Assembly: GCF_958439165.1 (NCBI RefSeq)
Contig: NZ_OY288120.1
Span: 1-64,000 of the forward strand
Origin: an uncultured Hydrogenophaga sp.
GTDB taxonomy: Bacteria > Pseudomonadota > Gammaproteobacteria > Burkholderiales > Burkholderiaceae_C
Reading direction: 5' to 3'
Length of the DNA: 64,000 nt
A program made the position numbers and the translations under genes. Positions 9,163 through 18,819 of the stretch are shown here, piece by piece; position 1 is the stretch's first letter, and each line of letters opens with the position of its first letter. The notes beneath the pieces are model-generated. The model was not told the origin of the DNA and made no database searches. It was given only the letters and a program-made list of their open reading frames with translations.

Positions 9163-9419
9163 TGGGTATCCGTTACACGAAAACCTGCGCGGTCATCGAA
9201 GGCGATGTCCCCGCCGACGATGCGGAGGCCCTCTCCGCCTGGGTTCAGGGTCAGGGCCGGCCGACGGTCTGCCTGAAGCAGGCCGGTCATCTGCACTGTG
9301 CCGTGCTGCAGGTGCTGCTGGCCTGGCAGCCCCGCCTGCGCAGCGAGCCGCCCGACCCCTGGCTGCGCCGGGTCATGGGGCTTTCCGACATTCCTCAATC
9401 TGCTGGAGCACACCGATGA
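9162..9419 (+). CDS. Small STAS-like protein of the chemosensory operon
   Basis: An 85-residue protein coupled to cheA by TGATG and to the next receiver gene by a four-base overlap. The middle (VCLKQAGHLHCAVLQVLLA) resembles the core of STAS-type domains, where a beta strand is followed by a helix, but it is short and lacks an obvious phosphorylatable Ser at the usual place. Its ribosome binding site (GGGAG) lies inside the end of cheA. Position between cheA and cheY suggests an accessory role in kinase or array control. The family call is tentative; the coding call rests on the overlaps at both ends. Confidence 0.7.
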   Translation: MGIRYTKTCAVIEGDVPADDAEALSAWVQGQGRPTVCLKQAGHLHCAVLQVLLAWQPRLRSEPPDPWLRRVMGLSDIPQSAGAHR

Positions 9420-9784
9420 GCAAGACGATCCTGCTGGTCGACGACTCGGCCACCATGCTGATGAGCCTGAAGAACACGCTCGAGATGAGCGGCTTCAAGG
9501 TCCAGACGGCAGCCGACGGTCAGATCGCCATGGACCATGTGGAGGCCGGGCTGAAGCCCGATCTGATCATCACCGACATCAACATGCCGCGCATGGACGG
9601 GCTGGCGCTGATCGCAGCGGTGCGACCCCGCCTGCGGTTCGTTCCGATCCTGGCCCTGACCACCGAGAGTCAGGCCCAGAAACGCGAAGAAGCCAAGCGC
9701 AGCGGCGCCACCGGCTGGCTGGTCAAGCCGGTGGGCGGCAACGACCTGCTGCAAGTCATCCGGCAGGTCCTGCCGGGCACCTGA
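9416..9784 (+). CDS. Chemotaxis response regulator CheY-like
   Basis: A 122-residue single receiver domain of normal CheY length. Features seen: VDDSATM at the N-terminus, acceptor Asp in TDINMPRMDG, Thr in ALTTES and Lys in LVKPVGG. It shares the operon with cheA and with another receiver. There is no DNA-binding or enzymatic output domain, so it acts through protein contacts. No flagellar motor genes are in the window, so the target may be the flagellar switch or some other machinery. Confidence 0.94.
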   Translation: MSKTILLVDDSATMLMSLKNTLEMSGFKVQTAADGQIAMDHVEAGLKPDLIITDINMPRMDGLALIAAVRPRLRFVPILALTTESQAQKREEAKRSGATGWLVKPVGGNDLLQVIRQVLPGT

Positions 9785-9794
9785 GGGCCGCTGC

Positions 9795-11078
9795 ATGTTG
9801 AATCTTTCCCCTTCCCGCCCCTGGGGCCGGAACACCGGCAACTGGCCGGCGCTGATGATCGGACTGGCCATCCTGCTGCTGATGCTGGAGCCCACCCCCA
9901 TGGAGCTGCACGACGCGGTGACGCTGCTGGCCGGTCTGCTGGCGGGCACAGGCCTGGGTCTGCTGCTGGCGGGGCGACCACGGCAGCAGCACCGGCGCGA
10001 ACCGTCGGACACCACCCAGGCGGTGGCGCAGGACATCCTGACGCTGCGGCAGGCCTTCGGTGTGCTCAGCCAGCAGGTCAGGGCCACGATCCAGACATCG
10101 GAGTCGGCGGTGATGTCCATGATGGAAAGGCTGGACCGCGTCCACCGCGAGGCACGGGAGTTGCGCAACCGGGTGGGCAGTGCCGTGAGTCATTCGCACC
10201 AGCTTTCCGAAGACTCGGTCCGGGAAGCACGGGATCAGGCCGACACGCTCGACCAGCTGGCCCAGCACCAGCAGCGCTCCGACATCGCGCAGCGGCAGCA
10301 CCATGCCCGCGTCGAGGCGGTGGCGGTGCAGGTCCGGCGGCTGACACCGCTGGCCGAACTCATCAGCGACATTGCCCGCCAGACCAACCTGATCTCCATC
10401 AATGCATCGATCGAGGCGGCACGCGCCGGGCACGAAGGTGCCGGATTCAAGGTGGTGGCCGCCGAGGTCCGGCGCCTGTCGAGCCAGACCGCGGAAGCGG
10501 CCCGGGAGATCAGCGCCGGCATCGCAGCCGCGGGCGAAGCCATCCAGCACCACGCCGGTGACGCCCAGGCCTTGTGCGGCGAGTCATCGGGAGACCGGCT
10601 GGACGCCATTGCGCGCCATGTCCGCGTCAGCCACGAGCGCCTGTCCGAGGTCGTGCCTTACCTGGGACACCTGACCGAGGACATGGACGCCGGCATGGCC
10701 CGGGTCACGCAGGACATCGTCGACACGCTGGGCGACATGCAGTTCCAGGACATCAACCGACAGCTGCTGGAACAGATCGATGACGCCATGGGCAGCCTGT
10801 CGCAGCACTTCTCGCAGGTCTACCGCCTGCTGGACGAGGAGGCACCGCCACCACCCGTGCTGCTGGAAGAGCTGCTGGCCCGCTGGACCGACAACTACGT
10901 CATGCATTCCCAGCGGCTGGCCCACGCCATGGCCATGTCCGGCAACGACGGGACACCGGACGCCACCGAGCCCTCGGCCGATGCGTCGGGCAGGGACGCA
11001 CCGGGGAGCGAAGCTTCGGACGGCTCGCCCCGGCTGGCCCTGGCCGGAGCGAGCGGCCCGCGCATAGAACTGTTCTGA
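9795..11078 (+). CDS. Membrane-anchored MCP-type receptor with CheZ-like helix
   Basis: A 427-residue receptor-like protein. Two hydrophobic segments at about 18-31 and 41-60 are joined by only some ten residues, so there is almost no periplasmic sensor. The signalling tip lies at about 194-212 (ARQTNLISINASIEAARAG). After it, residues 312-322 read LGDMQFQDINR, which resembles the active-site helix of the CheY phosphatase CheZ (QDFQDLTGQ). A variable Pro/Ser/Ala-rich tail ends the protein. It is the last gene of the operon, 10 bases after cheY. It may anchor or modulate the array, and the CheZ-like stretch may dephosphorylate CheY-P; the latter is inference. Confidence 0.82.
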   Translation: MLNLSPSRPWGRNTGNWPALMIGLAILLLMLEPTPMELHDAVTLLAGLLAGTGLGLLLAGRPRQQHRREPSDTTQAVAQDILTLRQAFGVLSQQVRATIQTSESAVMSMMERLDRVHREARELRNRVGSAVSHSHQLSEDSVREARDQADTLDQLAQHQQRSDIAQRQHHARVEAVAVQVRRLTPLAELISDIARQTNLISINASIEAARAGHEGAGFKVVAAEVRRLSSQTAEAAREISAGIAAAGEAIQHHAGDAQALCGESSGDRLDAIARHVRVSHERLSEVVPYLGHLTEDMDAGMARVTQDIVDTLGDMQFQDINRQLLEQIDDAMGSLSQHFSQVYRLLDEEAPPPPVLLEELLARWTDNYVMHSQRLAHAMAMSGNDGTPDATEPSADASGRDAPGSEASDGSPRLALAGASGPRIELF

Positions 11079-11116
11079 AGAAGGTCTGCGCAGGCGGTGC
11101 ACAATCCCGCGGTCAA

Positions 11117-11147
11117 CCGCTGCCAGGGCCGGCCTGGCCGGCAGCGG
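11117..11147. repeat. Inverted repeat between the chemosensory operon and maeB
   Basis: CCGCTGCC at 11117-11124 and GGCAGCGG at 11140-11147 form a perfect 8-base stem with further GGCC/GGCC pairing inside. There is no T run, so it is not a classic intrinsic terminator. It could be a transcription end aided by Rho or a leader hairpin for maeB. Confidence 0.45.
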
Positions 11148-11167
11148 CTCACCCCTGGAGACATGCC

Positions 11168-13453
<2,286 letters not shown>

Positions 13454-13478
13454 ACTGTCCACCGGACTGACGCCGCGC

Positions 13479-14306
13479 ATGCCCTGGCAGGCCCGCCTCG
13501 ACCTCGACTACACCCTCCAGCAGGGCCGCACCGTGCTGCAGCACGCGCACAGCGGTCCGCTGCGGGTGCTCAAGAGCCTGTACCCGGAAGGTGACGCCAT
13601 CTGCCACAACGTCCTGGTGCACCCGCCGGCCGGTCTGGTGGGCGGCGACACGCTGGACATCGCGGTGACGGTGCAGCCCGGCGCCCATGCCCTGCTGTCC
13701 ACCCCCGGCGCCACCCGCTTCTACCGCAGCGAGGCCGGGCTGGCCGCGCAGCGGGTGCGGCTGGACCTGCAGCCCGGCTCGCGGCTGGAGTGGGTGCCGC
13801 TGGAAACCCTGGCCTACCCGGGCTGCGACGCGCTGAACCAGGTCGACATGTCGCTGCAGGGCGATGCCGAGCTGATCGGCTGGGACGTGTGTGCGCTGGG
13901 CCTGCCGGCCGCCGGCCAGGCCTTCGACCACGGGCGCATCGCCCAGAAGCTGTCGGTTCAGGGTCTGTGGCTGGAGCAGTCCCTCATCGATGCCGCCGAC
14001 ACCCGGCTGCTGAACAGCCCGGTGGGGCTGGACGGCCAGCGTTGCCTGGGCAGCCTGTGGCTGGCCAGCGGGCAGCCGCTGGGCCGCGGACGCATCGAGT
14101 CCCTGCTGGAAGCGGCCCGCACGGTGCTGCCCGACAGCGGCCCGGTGCGGGTCGCCGCCACCTCGCCCAACCCGCACATGGTGGTGGTGCGGGCCACGGC
14201 TGCCCTGGTCGAGCCGCTGATGACGGTCTTCCAGGCGGTCTGGGCACCCTGGCGGGCGGCCGCCTGGGGGCTGACCACCGAAGCGCCCCGCATCTGGCGC
14301 ATCTAA
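13479..14306 (+). CDS. ureD: Urease accessory protein UreD
   Basis: UreD is the scaffold that, with UreF and UreG, delivers nickel to the urease apoenzyme. The 275-residue protein shows the family core: LYPEGDAICHNVLVHPPAG, GGDTLDI, TPGATRFYRS, and the C-terminal WAPWRAAAWGL. Length is normal. It lies 25 bases after maeB and about 12 kb from ureABCEFG, with the divergent urt operon and its regulators in between, so it is transcribed apart from the rest of the urease genes, perhaps by read-through from maeB. No strong ribosome binding site is seen. Confidence 0.93.
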   Translation: MPWQARLDLDYTLQQGRTVLQHAHSGPLRVLKSLYPEGDAICHNVLVHPPAGLVGGDTLDIAVTVQPGAHALLSTPGATRFYRSEAGLAAQRVRLDLQPGSRLEWVPLETLAYPGCDALNQVDMSLQGDAELIGWDVCALGLPAAGQAFDHGRIAQKLSVQGLWLEQSLIDAADTRLLNSPVGLDGQRCLGSLWLASGQPLGRGRIESLLEAARTVLPDSGPVRVAATSPNPHMVVVRATAALVEPLMTVFQAVWAPWRAAAWGLTTEAPRIWRI

Positions 14307-14415
14307 GCCCGGAATTCCCGGGTCGGCGGCCCTCTTTTCCGGCCATGCAGGCCTGGCGCGGCCACCCAGAATGCAGTCTGGCCCTGCTGCATCTGCGGCC
14401 GGGCCTCCACTCCGC

Positions 14416-16098
14416 ATGTTCATCCAGCCTGCCGCCCCCCTTCCGCTGCACGAAGCCAGCGCCCTGGTCATCGAGGGTAACCCCCAGTCGCGCTCGATCC
14501 TGGTGGCCCAGCTGCGCGAGCTCGGTCTGGGCCAGGTGGTGCAGTGCTCGCGGCTGCATGATGCCCGGCGCAGGCTGGAAGCCGCCCGCTTCGACGTGGT
14601 GGTGTGCGAACAGGAATTCGACCGCGACAGCGGCTCCGGCCAGGAGCTGCTGGACGACCTGCGGCGCAACCAGGTGCTGCCCTTCTACACGGTGTTCATC
14701 ATGCTGACCGCCGAGGCCACCTACAGCAAGGTGGCCGAAGCCGCCGAGTCGGCGCTGGACGCCTACCTGCTCAAGCCGCACACCGCCGCGCGGCTGCATG
14801 AACGGATCCTGCAGGCCCGGCAGCGCAAGCGGGCACTGCAGGACATCTTCACCGCCATCGACCGGCAGGACTTCGACACCGCCTCGCAGCTGTGCCTGCA
14901 GCGCTTCGAGTCGCGCCAGCCGTACTGGCTGTACGCGGCACGCATCGGCGCCGAGCTGATGCTGCGCAGCGGGGAAATCGATGATGCCCGCCAGCTCTAC
15001 GAGGCGGTCATCGAGGCCAAGACCCTGCCCTGGGCCCGCCTGGGCGTGGCCCGCGCGCAGATCGAGGGCGGGCAGCCGGCCCGCGCCCTGAGCACGCTGC
15101 AATCCCTCATCAGCGACGACGACGGCTATGCCGACGCCTACGACGTGATGGGCCGCGCCCAGTTCGAGCTGGGTCAGCTGGAAAACGCGCTGTCCACCTT
15201 CGAGATGGCCACCCGGCTCACGCCGTCTTCCATCACCCGCCTGCTCAAGCACGGCACGCTGGCCTTCTACGCCGGCGACCGTGGCGTGGGCCTGGAGAAA
15301 CTCGACCGTGCCACCCGCGCCGGCCTGGACAGCAAGCTGTTCGACCCGCAGGCACTGGTGCTGCTGGCCTTTGCCCGGCTGGACAACAACGACCACCGTG
15401 GCCTGCTTTCGTGCGTCGAGCACATGACCCGCCTGCGCGACCGGGCCTTCGAGCCGGAACGCCCTCAGGCCCTGCTGGAGGTCGTGACCGCCCTGAACGC
15501 GCTGCACAACAAGCAGCCGCAGGTGGCGGTCGACACGGTCAAGCGCCTGTCGGCCATGATCACCGACCCGGCCTTCGACTTCGAGGCCGCCTGCAACCTG
15601 CTGGGTCTGATGGCCCGGCTGCACAAGGCGGGCTCACCGCCACCGGACGCCGAGACCGTGGTGGAAGCCCTGGCCCTGCGCTTCGGCACCGGCCGCTCGC
15701 TCAGCGAACTGCTGGCCGGCGCAGCCCGCGGCGGCCATGAAGCATGGACCGCCATCCTGCGCGATGGCCATGCCCGCATCCTGAAGATGACCGAGGACGC
15801 CATGCGCATGACGCTCAAGGGCGACCCGCGCGCCACCGCCGTGCAGCTGCTGGCCGATGGCACCCGCACCCTCAACGGCAAACTGCTGGAGTCGGCCCAC
15901 CAGCTGCTGGCCCGCTACCGCGACCGCATCCCCGACGCCGACGAACTGCAGGTGCAGGTGGACGACCTGCGGGAACGCTACCGGGTGCGCCCGCCGCGCC
16001 TGGGCGAGAGCCGCGAGGTCGAATCCGGCGGCGTGGCCATGCCGGCCGGATTCAAGGCGCCGAACCGGCCCGGTCTGCTCGACCCGGCCACCGGCTGA
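14416..16098 (+). CDS. Receiver-like/TPR protein with Glu in place of the acceptor Asp
   Basis: The 560-residue protein has an N-terminal receiver-like fold (about 15-135) followed by helical TPR-type repeats to the C-terminus. In the receiver the position of the phospho-acceptor Asp is Glu65 (FDVVVCEQEF), while the Lys in YLLKPH is kept; such a change often mimics or prevents phosphorylation. ATG at 14416 is preferred over 14371 because the receiver fold begins right after it; no clear ribosome binding site helps. It sits between ureD and the convergent urtE, but similar TPR regulators occur in many contexts, so a link to urea use is only positional. Confidence 0.82.
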   Translation: MFIQPAAPLPLHEASALVIEGNPQSRSILVAQLRELGLGQVVQCSRLHDARRRLEAARFDVVVCEQEFDRDSGSGQELLDDLRRNQVLPFYTVFIMLTAEATYSKVAEAAESALDAYLLKPHTAARLHERILQARQRKRALQDIFTAIDRQDFDTASQLCLQRFESRQPYWLYAARIGAELMLRSGEIDDARQLYEAVIEAKTLPWARLGVARAQIEGGQPARALSTLQSLISDDDGYADAYDVMGRAQFELGQLENALSTFEMATRLTPSSITRLLKHGTLAFYAGDRGVGLEKLDRATRAGLDSKLFDPQALVLLAFARLDNNDHRGLLSCVEHMTRLRDRAFEPERPQALLEVVTALNALHNKQPQVAVDTVKRLSAMITDPAFDFEAACNLLGLMARLHKAGSPPPDAETVVEALALRFGTGRSLSELLAGAARGGHEAWTAILRDGHARILKMTEDAMRMTLKGDPRATAVQLLADGTRTLNGKLLESAHQLLARYRDRIPDADELQVQVDDLRERYRVRPPRLGESREVESGGVAMPAGFKAPNRPGLLDPATG

Positions 16099-16111
16099 GC
16101 CTCGGCCGCCC

Positions 16112-16810
16112 TCAGATGGCGATCATCTGCCGCACGCCGCGGGTGGACATTTCGCTGCCCGGGCCGCTGGCCACCACCTCGCCGCGCTCCATGACCACAT
16201 AACGGTCGGCCAGCGCCTCGGCAAAGTCGTAGTACTGCTCCACGAGCACGATGGCCATGTCGCCCCGGTCGGCCAGCATGCGGATGACACGGCCGATGTC
16301 CTTGATGATGTTGGGCTGGATGCCCTCGGTGGGCTCGTCGAGCATCAGCACGCGCGGGCCGGAAGCCAGCGCCCGTGCGATCGCCAGCTGCTGCTGCTGA
16401 CCACCGGACAGGTCGCCGCCGCGGCGGTCGAGCATCTGGCGCAGCACCGGGAACAGCTCGAACAGTTCTTCAGGCACCTGGGTGCCGCCGGGCCGGGTGG
16501 CCAGGCCCATGAGCAGGTTCTCGTGCACGGTGAGGCGCCCGAAAATCTCGCGGCCCTGCGGCACATAGCCGATGCCCAGGCGGGCCCGTTCGTAGGGTGT
16601 GCGGGTGGTGATGGCCTGGCCGTCCAGCATGACGCTGCCGCTGACCACCGGCACCAGCCCCATCAGCGACTTGAGCAAGGTGGTCTTGCCCACGCCGTTG
16701 CGGCCCAGCACGACCGTGACCTCCCCCTTGGCTGCCGTAAGACCGACATTGCGCAGGATGTGGCTGCCGCCGTAGTACTGATTGACGTCCTTGACTTCCA
16801 GCAAGCTCAT
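16112..16810 (-). CDS. urtE: Urea ABC transporter ATP-binding protein UrtE
   Basis: One of the two ATPases of the urea importer, of the branched-chain amino acid (LIV) transporter class. The 232-residue protein shows Walker A GRNGVGKTT, signature LSGGQQQQLAIARAL and Walker B LMLDEPTEGI; the TEGIQPN stretch is typical of UrtE. It is the last gene of the urtABCDE operon, 12 bases after urtD, and ends 13 bases from the convergent TPR gene. It should pair with UrtD beneath the UrtB/UrtC membrane pair. Confidence 0.96.
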   Translation of the reverse strand: MSLLEVKDVNQYYGGSHILRNVGLTAAKGEVTVVLGRNGVGKTTLLKSLMGLVPVVSGSVMLDGQAITTRTPYERARLGIGYVPQGREIFGRLTVHENLLMGLATRPGGTQVPEELFELFPVLRQMLDRRGGDLSGGQQQQLAIARALASGPRVLMLDEPTEGIQPNIIKDIGRVIRMLADRGDMAIVLVEQYYDFAEALADRYVVMERGEVVASGPGSEMSTRGVRQMIAI

Positions 16811-16822
16811 GAGATGTTGTCC

Positions 16823-17695
16823 TCAGCGGCCCAGATAGACCTCGATCACGCGTTCATCGGCCTGGACCTCGTCCAGCGAACCCTCGGCCAGCACGGCGCC
16901 GTCGCACAGCACCGTGACCTTGCCGCCCAGGGCGCGCACGAAACCCATGTCGTGTTCCACCACCATCAGCGAATGGCGCCCGGCCAGCCCCCGGAACAGC
17001 TGCGCCGTGCGCTCGGTTTCCTCATCCGTCATGCCGGCCACCGGTTCGTCCAGCAGCAGCAGCTTGGGGTCCTGCACCAGCAGCATGCCGATCTCCAGCC
17101 ACTGCTTCTGCCCGTGGCTGAGCAGGCCGGCCTGGCGGTGCACCTGGTCGGCCAGGTGGATGGTGGTCAGCACCTCGCCCAGGCGGTCGCGCTGGGCGCC
17201 GTCGGGCCGGAAGCGCAGCGCCGCGCCCACGCGCCGGTCGGCGGCCAGGGCCAGCTCCAGGTTCTCGTAGACGCTGAGGTTCTCGAACACCGTGGGCTTC
17301 TGGAACTTGCGGCCGATGCCCAGGGTGGCGATCTCGGCCTCGCGGTGGGCCAGCAGATCGATGGTGCTGCCGAAGAACACCGTGCCCCGGTCGGGCCGGG
17401 TCTTGCCGGTGATGATGTCCATCATCGTGGTCTTGCCGGCACCGTTGGGGCCGATGATGCAGCGCAGCTCGCCCGGGGCAATGTCCAGCGACAGGCCGTT
17501 GATGGCCTTGAAGCCGTCGAAGCTCACATGCACGTCTTCCAGGTACAGGATCCGGCCGTGCGAGACATCGACCTCGCCGCGCACCAGGTGGCGCGAGAAG
17601 CTGGCCTGGCGGCCGCCGGATGTCGAACCGGACTCGGCCTTCTCCAGAAGCCGGCGGTGGCGCTCGGCGCCATCTTCCATCTGCCACGGCGTCAT
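16823..17695 (-). CDS. urtD: Urea ABC transporter ATP-binding protein UrtD
   Basis: The second ATPase of the urea importer, 290 residues. Walker A is GPNGAGKTTMMD, the signature is the UrtD-type variant LSHGQKQWLEIGM, and Walker B is LLLLDEPVAGM. The first 40 or so residues are a polar N-terminal extension before the ATPase fold begins (ILYLEDVHVSFDGFKAINGL). The start at 17695 is set by the ATGA overlap with the urtC stop; the open frame extends far upstream antisense to nothing real. Coupled translation with urtC keeps subunits balanced. Confidence 0.95.
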   Translation of the reverse strand: MTPWQMEDGAERHRRLLEKAESGSTSGGRQASFSRHLVRGEVDVSHGRILYLEDVHVSFDGFKAINGLSLDIAPGELRCIIGPNGAGKTTMMDIITGKTRPDRGTVFFGSTIDLLAHREAEIATLGIGRKFQKPTVFENLSVYENLELALAADRRVGAALRFRPDGAQRDRLGEVLTTIHLADQVHRQAGLLSHGQKQWLEIGMLLVQDPKLLLLDEPVAGMTDEETERTAQLFRGLAGRHSLMVVEHDMGFVRALGGKVTVLCDGAVLAEGSLDEVQADERVIEVYLGR

Positions 17696-18819
17696 GCGGA
17701 CCTCCCGGTGCGCTGGCGCAGTTTCTTCACCAGACCCACCACGCCCTGCGGCAGGAACAGGGTGACCACGATGAACAGGGCGCCCAGGCAGTACAGCCAG
17801 AACTCGGGGAAGGTGACGGTGAGCCAGCTCTTGGCACCGTTGACCATGAAGGCGCCGACGATGGGGCCGATCAGCGTGCCGCGCCCGCCAACCGCCGCCC
17901 ACACCGCGATCTCGATGCTGTTGGCCGGGCTGAGTTCGCCCGGGTTGATGATGCCCACCTGCGGCACATACAGCGCACCGGCCACCCCGCACATGACCGC
18001 GGAAAGCGTCCAGATGGCCAGCTTGTAGGCCAGCGGGTTGTAGCCGCAGAACATGACCCGGCTCTCGGCGTCGCGCACCGCCTGCAGCACCCGGCCGAAC
18101 TTGGAGCGCACCAGCCAGCGGGCCCCCAGGAAGCAACCCAGCAGCACCAGGCCGGTGATGACGAACAGCGTCATGCGCATGCCCGGCGTGGCGATCGGCA
18201 TGCCCAGGATGCGCTTGAAATCGGTGAAGCCGTTGTTGCCGCCCAGCCCGGTCTCGTTGCGGAAGAACAGCAGCAGCGCGGCATAGGTCAGGGCCTGGGT
18301 GATGATGGAGAAGTACACGCCCTTGATGCGCGAGCGGAAGGCGAAGTAGCCGAACACGAAGGCCACCAGCCCGGGCACCAGCACCACCAGCAGCAGGGTG
18401 GCCAGGAAACTGTCGGACAGTGCCCAGTGCCAGGGCAGCTCCTTCCAGTCCAGGAACACCATGAAGTCGGGCAGGTCGCTCTGGTAGTTGCCGTCGCGAC
18501 CGATCTGGCGCATGAGGTACATGCCCATCACGTAGCCGCCCAGCGCAAAGAACAGGCCGTGCCCCAGGCTCAGGATGCCGGTGTAGCCCCAGATCAGGTC
18601 CATGGCCAGTGCGCAGATGGCGTAGCACATGATCTTGCCCAGCAGGCCCACCAGGTAATCGCTCAGGTGCAGCGGGTGGCCCTCGGGCACCACCAGGTTG
18701 AGCAACGGCGCCAGCGCACACACCACCAGCAGCGCGACGATGAAGGCGCTCCAGCCGGTGCGGGTCAGCAGCGGCCCCGGTTCGGGCAGCGCCACGGGAT
18801 TGGCGGTCGGATGGTTCAT
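17692..18819 (-). CDS. urtC: Urea ABC transporter permease UrtC
   Basis: Membrane permease of the urea importer, 375 residues with about ten hydrophobic segments. The LIV-permease signature is visible (GYTGILSLGHGLFFALGGY) and the UrtC-typical GLGGNNGFTDF and NPGELSPANSIEIAVW. The start at 18819 is fixed by the four-base overlap with the urtB stop, and its own stop overlaps urtD. It works as a heterodimer with UrtB in the inner membrane. Confidence 0.95.
   Translation of the reverse strand: MNHPTANPVALPEPGPLLTRTGWSAFIVALLVVCALAPLLNLVVPEGHPLHLSDYLVGLLGKIMCYAICALAMDLIWGYTGILSLGHGLFFALGGYVMGMYLMRQIGRDGNYQSDLPDFMVFLDWKELPWHWALSDSFLATLLLVVLVPGLVAFVFGYFAFRSRIKGVYFSIITQALTYAALLLFFRNETGLGGNNGFTDFKRILGMPIATPGMRMTLFVITGLVLLGCFLGARWLVRSKFGRVLQAVRDAESRVMFCGYNPLAYKLAIWTLSAVMCGVAGALYVPQVGIINPGELSPANSIEIAVWAAVGGRGTLIGPIVGAFMVNGAKSWLTVTFPEFWLYCLGALFIVVTLFLPQGVVGLVKKLRQRTGRSA

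Noticed and set aside
15857..18028. 723-codon plus-strand frame opposite urtE and urtD
   Set aside because: It is the mirror of two ABC ATPase genes with intact Walker motifs.
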